DNA of 46,684 nucleotides from NCBI GenBank assembly GCA_003153575.1, contig PLZW01000001.1, forward strand, positions 167,381-214,064, read 5' to 3'. The DNA comes from Acidimicrobiaceae bacterium (GTDB lineage: Bacteria > Actinomycetota > Acidimicrobiia > Acidimicrobiales > RAAP-2). This document shows, piece after piece, positions 1 through 7,224 of the stretch. The notes under the pieces were generated by a model that ran no database searches, had not been told where the DNA came from, and was given only the letters and a program-made list of their open reading frames with translations. The translations under genes were made by a program, and so were the position numbers. Every line of letters begins with the position of its first letter. The stretch's first letter is position 1.

Positions 1-252
1 GCCGACCAGGGCAAGTTCACCAAGGAGTACGTGCCCTACCTGTCGATGGCCAAGTACCACGCCACCGAGCTGGCCGTGCGGGCCTCAGGTCTGGCCGTGC
101 AGCTGCTCGGGGCGGCCGGCTACATGGAGGACCACCCGACCGAGCTCTGGTACCGGGACGCCAAGCAGCTGACCATTGTCGAAGGGACGAGCCAGGTGCA
201 GCTGGGACTCATCGGCCGGGGCGTCCTCAACCACGACCTGTGGTGGGATTGA
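1..252 (+). CDS. Acyl-CoA dehydrogenase, C-terminal end (partial)
   Basis: The reading frame is open from base 1 and ends with TGA at 250-252, giving the last 83 residues of a protein that starts upstream of the window. The C-terminal signature of the acyl-CoA dehydrogenase family is visible: an alpha-helical stretch with the LLGAAGYMEDHP motif, followed by YRDAKQLTIVEGTSQVQ, which contains the conserved glycine-threonine segment near the FAD and the subunit contacts. These enzymes perform FAD-dependent alpha,beta-desaturation of acyl-CoA thioesters in the cytoplasm. The substrate cannot be judged from this part. Only 3 bp separate it from trpD, so the two may be co-transcribed although their pathways differ. 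Confidence 0.9.
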   Translation, partial: ADQGKFTKEYVPYLSMAKYHATELAVRASGLAVQLLGAAGYMEDHPTELWYRDAKQLTIVEGTSQVQLGLIGRGVLNHDLWWD

Positions 253-255
253 GGC

Positions 256-1491
256 GTGATGGCCGCGGCTGAAAGCGCTCGTCCCTCGCCGGCCCCGGGC
301 TCCTCCGACGCGCCGGGCTCCTTTGACGCGTTGGGTGCCTGGCCCGGGGTGCTGACGCGGCTGCTGGCCGGCGACTCGTTGTCCGCCGACGAGTCCGAGG
401 TCGTGCTCGGCCAGGTGCTGTCGGGCGCGGCCACCCCGGCCCAGATCGCCGGACTGGCCGTGGCACTCCGCGCCAAGGGCGAGTCCGTCTCGGAGATGAC
501 CGGCTTCGTCCGCGCCATGGTCGCCCACGCCGTGCCCCTCGACCTACCCGGGGGGATCGACCTGGTCGACACCTGCGGCACTGGCGGCGACCGGCTGCGG
601 TCGATCAACGTCTCGACCATCGCCTCGCTGGTGGTGGCGGCCTCGGGGGCCAAGGTGTGCAAGCACGGTGGACGGGCCTCGTCGTCGGCCGTCGGCGCGG
701 CCGACGTGCTGGAGGCGCTGGGCGCGGTGGCCGACCTCGGGCCGTCGGGCGTGGCCCGGTCGATCGACGAGGTGGGTCTGGGGTTCTGCTTCGCACCGCG
801 GTTCCACCCGGCCATGCGGTTCGCCGGGCCGGTGCGCAAGGAGCTCGGCATTCCGACGGTGTTCAACTTCCTGGGGCCGTTGGCCAACCCGGCCCGGGCC
901 AAGTTCCAGGTCGTGGGAGTCAGCGACGCCTCCATGGCCGACAAGATGCTCGGCGTGCTGGCCGCCAACGGGACGCGGCGGGCCATGGTCGTCCACGGCG
1001 ACGACGGGCTCGACGAGCTGTCGACGACCGGTCCGTCCACCATCCACGAGTTGATCCGGACACCAGACGCGGGCCCGTCGGCCGGTGGCGGCGATCCTGC
1101 CGGCGACGGCAGCGTGTCGGTGTCGGTCTACCGCATCGACCCGTCCGACCTCGGGTTCGCCCGGGCCACGCTCGACGACCTCCGCGGCGGCGATGCCTCG
1201 GTCAACGCCGAGGCCATCCGGCGCGTGGTGTCGGGCCAGGCATCGCCCCACCGAGACATCGCCCTGCTCAATGCCGCCGCCGCTCTGGTCGTCATCGGGC
1301 AGGCGCCCGACCTGGCCGCCGGTGTGGCGCTCGCCGCGTCGCTCATCGACTCCGGCGGTGCCGCCGGCGTCCTCGACACGTTCGTCCGGGTCACCAACGA
1401 GGCGTCGGCGGACGAGCAACAGGTCGAGCAAAAGGACGAGCAACAGGACGAGCAACAGGTCGAGCAACAGGTCGAGCAACAGCAGGGCTAG
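256..1491 (+). CDS. trpD: Anthranilate phosphoribosyltransferase TrpD
   Basis: This enzyme transfers the phosphoribosyl group from PRPP to anthranilate, the second committed step of tryptophan synthesis. The PRPP-binding motif DTCGTGGD lies at about residues 105-112. The anthranilate-site motif at about 136 reads KHGGR where most homologues have KHGNR. Near residues 200-215 the sequence reads IPTVFNFLGPLANPA, typical of the family. The start is GTG 256 or ATG 259. The first ~30 residues are Ala/Ser/Pro-rich and not conserved, so a later start is possible. The protein (411 aa) is longer than the usual ~340 because of this N-terminus and an acidic glutamine tail made of six 12-bp repeats. No other trp genes are adjacent. 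Confidence 0.93.
   Translation: MMAAAESARPSPAPGSSDAPGSFDALGAWPGVLTRLLAGDSLSADESEVVLGQVLSGAATPAQIAGLAVALRAKGESVSEMTGFVRAMVAHAVPLDLPGGIDLVDTCGTGGDRLRSINVSTIASLVVAASGAKVCKHGGRASSSAVGAADVLEALGAVADLGPSGVARSIDEVGLGFCFAPRFHPAMRFAGPVRKELGIPTVFNFLGPLANPARAKFQVVGVSDASMADKMLGVLAANGTRRAMVVHGDDGLDELSTTGPSTIHELIRTPDAGPSAGGGDPAGDGSVSVSVYRIDPSDLGFARATLDDLRGGDASVNAEAIRRVVSGQASPHRDIALLNAAAALVVIGQAPDLAAGVALAASLIDSGGAAGVLDTFVRVTNEASADEQQVEQKDEQQDEQQVEQQVEQQQG
1411..1482 (+). repeat. Six 12-bp tandem repeats at the 3' end of trpD
   Basis: Six consecutive units of the form GWCGAGCAAMAG (GACGAGCAACAG or GTCGAGCAACAG, one with AAAAG) fill 1411-1482. They are in frame and encode a D/V-E-Q-Q/K tail just before the trpD stop codon at 1489. 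Such a tail is not part of the TrpD fold. Confidence 0.95.
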
Positions 1492-1513
1492 CCAGGTCTG
1501 CGGTCGATGCTGG

Positions 1514-3022
1514 CTACGCAGCCGATCCCGCCGCCACTGCCGTCACCGCTGCACAGAGTTCGCCGAGTTTCGGGATCCGGTCGGACGGAAGGGCCATCCC
1601 CTCCGGCCCGGCCGACTCGAGCACCCGCACCTTGTCGGCGTGGGCCCGCAGCCACTGGGCCACGATGATCCGTTCGTTGTCGTGGCAGTCGGCACTGATC
1701 GTGAACGCCGGATCCAGACCGCCCCCGTCCTCGAAGAGCGAGCCGGTCTCGACCAGGAGGCCGCCGTCGAGTTCGACCGTGCCCTCGCCGTCGACCAGGA
1801 GCACCGTGCGTCCGGCGCGCCGGAGCGACTCGACCAGCCGGTGACGGACCAGCAGGTGCCGGACATGCTCGGCCTCGTCCCTGACGCGTGCCGCGTCCTC
1901 GTAGCGCTGTAGACGGGAGAGGGACGCCACCTGCTCGGCGAACGGTGCCAGCAGCTCGGCCGGATCCGTGGCCAGGTCCTCAACCGTCCATCTGCGCCGT
2001 CGCCGGGGGTTCCGCCGACGGGCCGGCGTCGCCTGGCCGCTCTCGCCGACGGCGACGGCGACGGGAACGGGCAACACCGTGGGCAACGCGTCCCGGGCCG
2101 GCGTTCCCGGGTCCCGTCTCTTGACCTTGCCCTGGGCGTTGAACAGCGGGGCCCACGTGCGGATGAGCCGACCCTCGAGCACGGCGGCGGTCAAGGGTCC
2201 AGGACACACCCGGAAGTGGACGGTGTCCATCTGACGGAGCAACCGACCCACTTTGTTACGGGTGTCACCCGAGAAGTAGGAGCGGACACGACTGTGGAGG
2301 TCAGTGGCCTTGCCGACGTAGAGCACGTGGCCAGCGGCGTCGCAGAACCAGTACACGCCCGGCCGGTGGGGCAGCCGATTGGTGAGCTTGAGCTTGGCGG
2401 CCTGCGGGTGTCCCACCATCTTCGGCAGGTCCAGGAGCTCCTCGAGCCCGACGATGCCGTAGGAGCCGGCCCGCTCCAGGAGGGCGTGCAGGAGGTCGCC
2501 GGTGGCCAGGACGTCGGTCAGCGCCCGGTGGGACGGTTGGTGGGGGAGACGCAGGGAGGCCGCCAACGTGCCGAGTTTGCAGTTGGGCACCATGTCGCGC
2601 ACCAGGCGGCGGGCCAGCACCAGGGTGTCGACGGTCGCATTGGCCAACCGGTCGCGACCGGTCGACTCGAGTGCGTGGTTGAGGAACGAGAGATCGAAGC
2701 GGACGTTGTGGCCCACCACCACACCGCCGCCCAGGAACTCGAGGAAGGAGGGGAGCATCTCGCCGATGCGCGGCGCGTCGGCCACCATCGAGTCGCTGAT
2801 TCCGGTCAGGGCGGTGATGAACGGCGGGATCCGTTCGTCCGGTCGTACCAACGTCTGGTATGTGGCGATGTGTTCGCCGCCCCGGTAGCGGGCGGCGGCC
2901 ACCTCGGTCAGCGACGCCGAGGCCGGTGATCCGCCGGTGGTCTCGACGTCGAGGACCACGAAGGTGACCTGGCTGAGGGGGGTGCCGAGGTCGTCGAACG
3001 ACCGTTGGACGGCGAGTGCCAT
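1514..3022 (-). CDS. DEDDh 3'-5' exonuclease fused to a GIY-YIG (UvrC-like) nuclease domain
   Basis: The N-terminal third is a DnaQ-like exonuclease: LDVETTGG (D25, E27 from this start), VGHNVRFDLSFL, and HRALTDVLAT supply the DEDDh acidic residues and histidine. It is followed by a GIY-YIG domain (RPGVYWF ... VLYVGKATDLHSRVRSYF) like the N-terminal incision half of UvrC or Cho, then a UvrB-interaction-like helix region (LSRLQRYEDAARVRDEAEHVR). This fusion is a known actinobacterial family expected to act in DNA repair. ATG 3022 is preferred over the upstream ATG 3082 because a -10 box (TACAGT, 3029-3034) lies exactly 6 nt before it, giving a leaderless start. A LexA-type palindrome lies directly upstream of that box. 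It is convergent with trpD. Confidence 0.88.
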   Translation of the reverse strand: MALAVQRSFDDLGTPLSQVTFVVLDVETTGGSPASASLTEVAAARYRGGEHIATYQTLVRPDERIPPFITALTGISDSMVADAPRIGEMLPSFLEFLGGGVVVGHNVRFDLSFLNHALESTGRDRLANATVDTLVLARRLVRDMVPNCKLGTLAASLRLPHQPSHRALTDVLATGDLLHALLERAGSYGIVGLEELLDLPKMVGHPQAAKLKLTNRLPHRPGVYWFCDAAGHVLYVGKATDLHSRVRSYFSGDTRNKVGRLLRQMDTVHFRVCPGPLTAAVLEGRLIRTWAPLFNAQGKVKRRDPGTPARDALPTVLPVPVAVAVGESGQATPARRRNPRRRRRWTVEDLATDPAELLAPFAEQVASLSRLQRYEDAARVRDEAEHVRHLLVRHRLVESLRRAGRTVLLVDGEGTVELDGGLLVETGSLFEDGGGLDPAFTISADCHDNERIIVAQWLRAHADKVRVLESAGPEGMALPSDRIPKLGELCAAVTAVAAGSAA

Positions 3023-3028
3023 GGGGAC

Positions 3029-3034
3029 ACTGTA
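3029..3034 (-). promoter_or_regulatory. Leaderless -10 box of the DEDDh/GIY-YIG nuclease gene
   Basis: On the minus strand TACAGT is followed by 6 nt (GTCCCC) and then ATG 3022, so the transcript would begin at or within a base of the start codon. Confidence 0.6.
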
Positions 3035-3035
3035 G

Positions 3036-3049
3036 CGAACAGGTGTTCG
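3036..3049. promoter_or_regulatory. LexA/SOS box in the nuclease promoter
   Basis: CGAACAGGTGTTCG is a perfect CGAAC-N4-GTTCG palindrome, the core of the Gram-positive and actinobacterial LexA (DinR) site. It sits immediately upstream of the -10 box of the leaderless nuclease gene, where a bound repressor would block RNA polymerase. The divergent zinc-ribbon gene starts about 60 bp away, so it could also be affected. Confidence 0.75.
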
Positions 3050-3095
3050 GTACGGGGGTGTCCGCCCGGGCGCCGGCGCCATCCGTCGTCGCGGC

Positions 3096-3101
3096 TACCG
3101 T
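3096..3101 (+). promoter_or_regulatory. Leaderless -10 box of the zinc-ribbon gene
   Basis: TACCGT is followed by 6 nt (TGAGGC) and then GTG 3108, matching the leaderless spacing seen at several other genes in the window. Confidence 0.55.
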
Positions 3102-3107
3102 TGAGGC

Positions 3108-3368
3108 GTGAACTCCGAGATCGCAGCCACCGCCACCGCCCCCGGCGACGTCGTCCGCTACCGCTGCACGGCGTGCGGCAACTTGACCCGGTTCAATGTC
3201 GTGACCACCCGTCGCACGAGTGCGTTCCATCACTTCTCGGTGGGCGGGGACCTGACCGTCGAGGAGGAGCAGGTGCTCGACGAGACGGTCGAGGAGGTCA
3301 CCTGCCGGTGGTGCGGGAACGGCAACGGGGTCGAGGTCCTCGGGTCCGGCGCCGCCGACCCGGCCTGA
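3108..3368 (+). CDS. Small zinc-ribbon-like protein
   Basis: An 86-residue protein with two CxxC pairs, C20-TA-C23 and C66-RW-C69, separated by about 42 residues. This is the usual spacing for a four-cysteine zinc ribbon. The segment between them is basic and aromatic (RRTSAFHHF) and then acidic (VEEEQVLDETVEEV). I do not recognise a named family. Zinc ribbons of this size often bind nucleic acid or protein partners, but that is inference. GTG 3108 is supported by the leaderless -10 box. It is divergent from the SOS-box nuclease gene and followed 37 bp later by the thioredoxin-fold gene. Confidence 0.75.
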   Translation: MNSEIAATATAPGDVVRYRCTACGNLTRFNVVTTRRTSAFHHFSVGGDLTVEEEQVLDETVEEVTCRWCGNGNGVEVLGSGAADPA

Positions 3369-3405
3369 GGCCCGGTCGATCGGTGCCGCGTCCCCGGCCG
3401 ACGCC

Positions 3406-3975
3406 GTGACCGATCGGCCGCAGAGCCCCCTGTCCGACCCGGGATTCGTGGCCGGACTCCGTCCGATCCCGTCCCATCCCGACGGGGCGCCCCCGGACTG
3501 GCCGGCGACAGACGTGGTCGGCGTGCGACCGAACGGCACGCCGGTGGCCATCGACCTGGCCGCCGCCAGCCGCCCGGTCCTGATGGTGTTCCTGGCCACC
3601 GAGTGCGACGGGTGCGACCAGTTCTGGCGGGGGCTGTCCGACCCGCCTCCCGAAGTCGATGCCATGGTGGTGACCCGGGGTCCCGGCGCAGTGGCGTCCT
3701 CCGAGGTGGCCGCCCTGGCAAGCGACTTAGACCGTGTCCCGGTGGTGATGAGCGACGCCGCCTGGTCCGACTACCGCGTCACCGGCTATCCGTTCCTGGT
3801 CCTGGTCGAGCCGGCCACGAGGCGCATCCTCGGCGAGTCGGTCGGCTTCGGCTGGTCGGATGTGGACGTGCTGCTGGGGTCGTCGTCCGTCGCCGGGCCG
3901 CCGTCTCGGCCCCCGCGGCCCCCGCGGCCAAAGCGGCCCCCGCAGCCACAGCGGCCGGACGGAGTCGAACCGTAG
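3406..3975 (+). CDS. Thioredoxin-fold protein with a CxxC redox site
   Basis: 189 residues. The segment RPVLMVFLATECDGC (C67, C70) is the beta-strand plus CxxC active site of thioredoxin/TlpA-like proteins, and VTGYPFLVLV supplies the expected cis-proline loop. No signal peptide is visible, so the protein is probably cytoplasmic. The last ~30 residues are Pro/Arg-rich (PPRPPRPKRPP) and low in complexity. The start is GTG 3406; the protein begins MTDRPQSP. It resembles the redox proteins found with methylamine utilisation or cytochrome maturation genes, but neither pathway is present here. The substrate is unknown. Confidence 0.72.
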   Translation: MTDRPQSPLSDPGFVAGLRPIPSHPDGAPPDWPATDVVGVRPNGTPVAIDLAAASRPVLMVFLATECDGCDQFWRGLSDPPPEVDAMVVTRGPGAVASSEVAALASDLDRVPVVMSDAAWSDYRVTGYPFLVLVEPATRRILGESVGFGWSDVDVLLGSSSVAGPPSRPPRPPRPKRPPQPQRPDGVEP

Positions 3976-3976
3976 C

Positions 3977-4008
3977 CCTCCGGACCATCAGCAATCCTCC
4001 GGACCATC
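3977..4008. repeat. Two 13-bp direct repeats (period 19) after the stop codon
   Basis: CCTCCGGACCATC occurs at 3977-3989 and 3996-4008, directly after the TAG of the thioredoxin-fold gene and before the convergent GAP-family gene. Confidence 0.85.
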
Positions 4009-4019
4009 GACGGGGCGAC

Positions 4020-4691
4020 TCACACCGACCCGAGGAACTTGCCGATCAGGTAGACGCCGAAGAAGAGATAGATCACGGCCATCATGGCGGTGTTGTTCCG
4101 GGTCAGCCACGTCCTCCACCCCTCCAGCACGGTGCCAGCCCGATCGCCGAGGACGAGCATGGCGAGGATCGGGGTGGCCACGCCGATCGAGGCCAGGACG
4201 ACGTAGATGGCGAGCACGGTGACCTGCTGCCCGACAGGCAGGCCGACGGACGAGACGGCCACCGCCGTGCCCAGGGCGACCACGATGTTCTTGGGGTTGC
4301 CCGCTCCGATGCCGGCCCCGACGGCCAGCGACCGACCGGAGCCGAATCCGGCGATCCCGTCCATCCACCCGGGCAGCGACGAGGGGTCGTCCGGGCCCGG
4401 GCGCCCCCGGAACGTACGCACGGCGACGACGATGAGCCCGGCGCCGAGGGCCAGGAGCAGTGCCGATGCGCCCCGTGACTGGTTGCTTCCCGGGTCCAGG
4501 TGCACCGCGCCCGCCACCGCCGTGAGCCCTCCGACGACCGCCGCCAGTCCGGCCACGAAGCCACCGAGGTAACACGACGCGTTGAGGAGCGGCCGCTCCG
4601 AGAAGAGCAACAGGATGGAGGTGACGATGTTGATCGGCGACACCATCACGATGACGGCGAACGGGAGCACCTCGCCTACCACCTGCCGCAC
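4020..4691 (-). CDS. GAP-family (Sap/LysE-like) integral membrane protein
   Basis: 223 residues, almost all hydrophobic, with about six predicted membrane segments. The N-terminus (VLPFAVIVMVSPINIVTSILLLFS) and the internal GAGNPKNIVVALG motif are characteristic of GAP-family proteins, related to the LysE exporter superfamily and to the mycobacterial Sap protein linked to sulfolipid or glycopeptidolipid export. The substrate here is unknown. The start is GTG 4691 with a GGGAGGG ribosome site 7 nt upstream. It is preceded on the same strand by the small helical gene at 4818. Confidence 0.85.
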   Translation of the reverse strand: MRQVVGEVLPFAVIVMVSPINIVTSILLLFSERPLLNASCYLGGFVAGLAAVVGGLTAVAGAVHLDPGSNQSRGASALLLALGAGLIVVAVRTFRGRPGPDDPSSLPGWMDGIAGFGSGRSLAVGAGIGAGNPKNIVVALGTAVAVSSVGLPVGQQVTVLAIYVVLASIGVATPILAMLVLGDRAGTVLEGWRTWLTRNNTAMMAVIYLFFGVYLIGKFLGSV

Positions 4692-4817
4692 TCGTGTCCC
4701 TCCCGGTCGAACCCGGACTCAACGTAGCCGCGGTCCCCTTTGATCCGAGGTTCATTCGACCTGTGACCGACGGTCCCCGTCGACGCGGTTGCGGTCCCGG
4801 CCGCGCCGCAGGTGGGT

Positions 4818-5015
4818 TCAGATCCGGACGGCGGTCCTCCGGAGGATCTCGGCCAGGCGGGCCTCCAGGCCGAGCTCGTAGACGAGCAGGCTGTCGAGCT
4901 CGGCGAGCGGGGCGTCGACGGCGACGCCGCGCAGGGTCCGGAGCTGGTGCTCCGCCTGGTCCCTCCGGGCACAGCTCCGCTCGATGGCCCGCGTGATTTC
5001 GATTTCGTGATTCAT
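4818..5015 (-). CDS. Small helical protein of unknown function
   Basis: A 65-residue product, MNHEIEITRAIERSC to RTAVRI, with heptad-like leucines and many charged residues, likely two helices. ATG 5015 has a GAGGT ribosome site 8 nt upstream; ATG 5030 would add five residues. The pattern recalls small actinobacterial DUF2630-type helical proteins, but I cannot assign it with confidence. It lies 126 bp upstream of the GAP-family gene on the same strand. Confidence 0.5.
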   Translation of the reverse strand: MNHEIEITRAIERSCARRDQAEHQLRTLRGVAVDAPLAELDSLLVYELGLEARLAEILRRTAVRI

Positions 5016-5428
5016 GTGTTGGTACCTCATTGTTGAGTTCGCCCCGTCCGTCGGACGGGAGTAACCCGACCAGGCGCACCGTTGCGGTGTCCACGTCGAC
5101 GTGGCGTCACGGAGACGCCCACGGAGCACGGGACACCAGATGGATCTGATCGGTGAGAGCGCCCCGGCTGGCGCTCGACCGCAGCCGACAACGCAGGAAC
5201 TCACCGGATTGACGGGAGTTCCTGCCTCATGGGTTGCCGGTCCGAAGACGCAAGCAGAGACTTGATCGGCTGCCGGAGTCAGTGCTGACCGGCGGCAGTC
5301 GATTCGGTGGGCATCGCGCAAACGGCCCTCGATGCGTTGGTGAACCTTACACGCTGCGATGGCGCCCCCGACCGGACCCATCAGGGCGCTGCGAATTCGC
5401 AGGGTGGGAACGGGAATCTCCGGTGACT
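5016..5428. other. Intergenic region of 413 bp
   Basis: No convincing gene is seen here. The region holds a 9-bp perfect inverted repeat, CAGGAACTC (5194-5202) and GAGTTCCTG (5216-5224), around a 13-nt loop, with no T-run after it. It separates the HNH gene (upstream, same strand) from the small gene at 4818 and presumably carries that gene's promoter. Confidence 0.5.
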
Positions 5429-7006
5429 TCAGCCGCCAGTCGGTTCCGGCTCCTGACCGAACGGGGGCATGGGCGTGAACGACCACGGCGGCGAGCCATC
5501 ACCCTTGGTTCCCGATCGCTCGAGCGTCCATCCCTCGTATGTCTTCAGCCAGTGGTGATGGTGGCAGAGCAGGGCGAGGTTGGACAACTCGGTGGGTCCG
5601 CCCACCGCGAACGGGATGACGTGGTCGATCTCGAGGCCGTAGGACACGCCGCATCCCGGCACGACGCAGCACCGGTCCCGGTGAGCCAGCGCCGTGCGGA
5701 GATGGCGATTGATGGTCCGGCCGAAGTGCGAGATCGAGCGAATGTCACCCGCCTGATGGAAGACGAAACGGAGGAAGGAGTCGTTGGCCATGTCCCGTGC
5801 CATGGCCACGGGGATCGGGCCCTGGTTGTCGATCTCACAGGTCTCACCGGGCAGAGTGGTGCCCCGGAGGAGCGCATCGAGATCCACCCGGACCATGACC
5901 GAGCACGAAGGGGGTCGATCGATGACGTCGTCCGTCGGCGATGGGGCGACGCCGCCACGGACGGGGTCGTCCGGTGGTCGGCTGGCCGGCCGGCTGCCCC
6001 CCGGTCGGCGAGCCCGGCCTGCGTCGATCTCGAGCTGATCGGAGATCTGACCGGTCGGCGGGCCCGGGTCGGCATCGTCGTCGATGTCGTGATCGATGCC
6101 GGGGCCCGGGTCCGCAGAACGGAGGGACCGACCCGATGCACCCCCGGTCATCAGCAGGAAGAAGGCGTCAGCCCGTCGATTCCGCTCGGTGGTCGGATGC
6201 GTGCCGGGGTCGGACGACGGCGGACTGTCGTCCTCGGCCTGGGCGAGGCGTCCTGCGGTCCAGTCCATCTGCTGCAGGATCCGGGCACCTCGGTCGGCGT
6301 TGTCCCGTCCCTGGTAGCAGAAGGCCCCCTCCGGGTCCGTCCACCAGGTGAAATAACGGTCGGCGTGGATCCGCCGGACGGCGGCCACCGGGTCGTAGCG
6401 GACCGAGGTGGCCCGTGACCGCTGACATCGTTCCTTGATCAGCTGGAGTGGTTGATCACCCGCTCCCTCCAGCAGAGCCGCCTCGCCAGCCGGGTCGAGG
6501 ACAGCGGCGCCGGACAGTTCTGCCACTTTGGGGCCCGAAAGTATGCCGTTGCGGAGAGCGTCCTCCGTTCCCGGAAGCTGGCTGAGACGGTGCCCGACGG
6601 CGAGCGTGCCCCTCGCCTGGCCGGTAGGTACGCCCTCCAGCTCGGCGAGCATGACCGCAGGGCTGCGGTGCCCTGAGTCCCGCCAGGCGCCGGACTCGTC
6701 GATGCGGGGAGCCAGGAGGGTCTTGCCGGCCATGGACAGGCGCTCCACTCGGGCGAAGAGGGCGTACAGCCGGGCGGCGTCAGGTCCGGTCAGCCGGGAG
6801 GGATCGAGCTGGGCGACGACACCTGCCATCAGCTCGGCCGCCTGGTCGACGGGCAGCCCCAGACGGGACTCCTTGGCGTCGATGGGGGAGACGGTGGCCT
6901 GGCCAGCCGCCGCAGGAGCCGGCGTCCCAGGGTCGGCAGGCGTACCGACCGAGGGCGTGTTGAACAATGAGTCAGCCAGTGCTCGGTGGGCCATGGTTGA
7001 CGTCAT
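5429..7006 (-). CDS. DUF222 / HNH endonuclease protein (13E12 family)
   Basis: About 525 residues. The N-terminal half is a DUF222 helical region (RLYALFARVERLSMAGKTLL ... WRDSGHRSPAVMLAELEG). The C-terminal ~90 residues hold an HNH nuclease domain: CCVVPGCG, then LEIDHVIPFAVGGPTELSNLALLCHHHHWLKT, with the catalytic His of DHV, the Asn of LSNLALLC and the zinc cysteines. This family is found in many copies in actinobacteria and is suspected to be mobile or defence-related; its cellular role is not settled. Start ATG 7006 was chosen because the upstream sequence is not conserved in character. ATG 6994 is also possible. A TATACT -10 box lies about 50 bp upstream. Confidence 0.85.
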   Translation of the reverse strand: MTSTMAHRALADSLFNTPSVGTPADPGTPAPAAAGQATVSPIDAKESRLGLPVDQAAELMAGVVAQLDPSRLTGPDAARLYALFARVERLSMAGKTLLAPRIDESGAWRDSGHRSPAVMLAELEGVPTGQARGTLAVGHRLSQLPGTEDALRNGILSGPKVAELSGAAVLDPAGEAALLEGAGDQPLQLIKERCQRSRATSVRYDPVAAVRRIHADRYFTWWTDPEGAFCYQGRDNADRGARILQQMDWTAGRLAQAEDDSPPSSDPGTHPTTERNRRADAFFLLMTGGASGRSLRSADPGPGIDHDIDDDADPGPPTGQISDQLEIDAGRARRPGGSRPASRPPDDPVRGGVAPSPTDDVIDRPPSCSVMVRVDLDALLRGTTLPGETCEIDNQGPIPVAMARDMANDSFLRFVFHQAGDIRSISHFGRTINRHLRTALAHRDRCCVVPGCGVSYGLEIDHVIPFAVGGPTELSNLALLCHHHHWLKTYEGWTLERSGTKGDGSPPWSFTPMPPFGQEPEPTGG

Positions 7007-7053
7007 GGCCCCAGCGTTCCACGTGGCTGTGACGAGCTTGTGAAAGGGCAGGG

Positions 7054-7059
7054 AGTATA
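7054..7059 (-). promoter_or_regulatory. Probable -10 box of the HNH gene
   Basis: TATACT on the minus strand, 47 nt before ATG 7006, is one base from the TATAAT consensus and lies in an AT-rich patch of otherwise GC-rich DNA. No clear -35 hexamer is seen. Confidence 0.45.
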
Positions 7060-7224
7060 TCCGATTTCGCCGGTAGCCGACCGGTCCGCGACCGCCCGGT
7101 GCGGACCCGGATTCCAAGGTTCCACTCGTCCGGCGCTCAGGCTGCTCACAGGTTGATATCCGATGCTGACCATGGTCAAACGGCACCCATCCCGGGCACT
7201 TCCGACGAACACGAGGAGCACGAC

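Noticed and set aside
5234..6418. Plus-strand open frame opposite the HNH gene
   Set aside because: It mirrors the HNH gene and has no domain features or convincing start.
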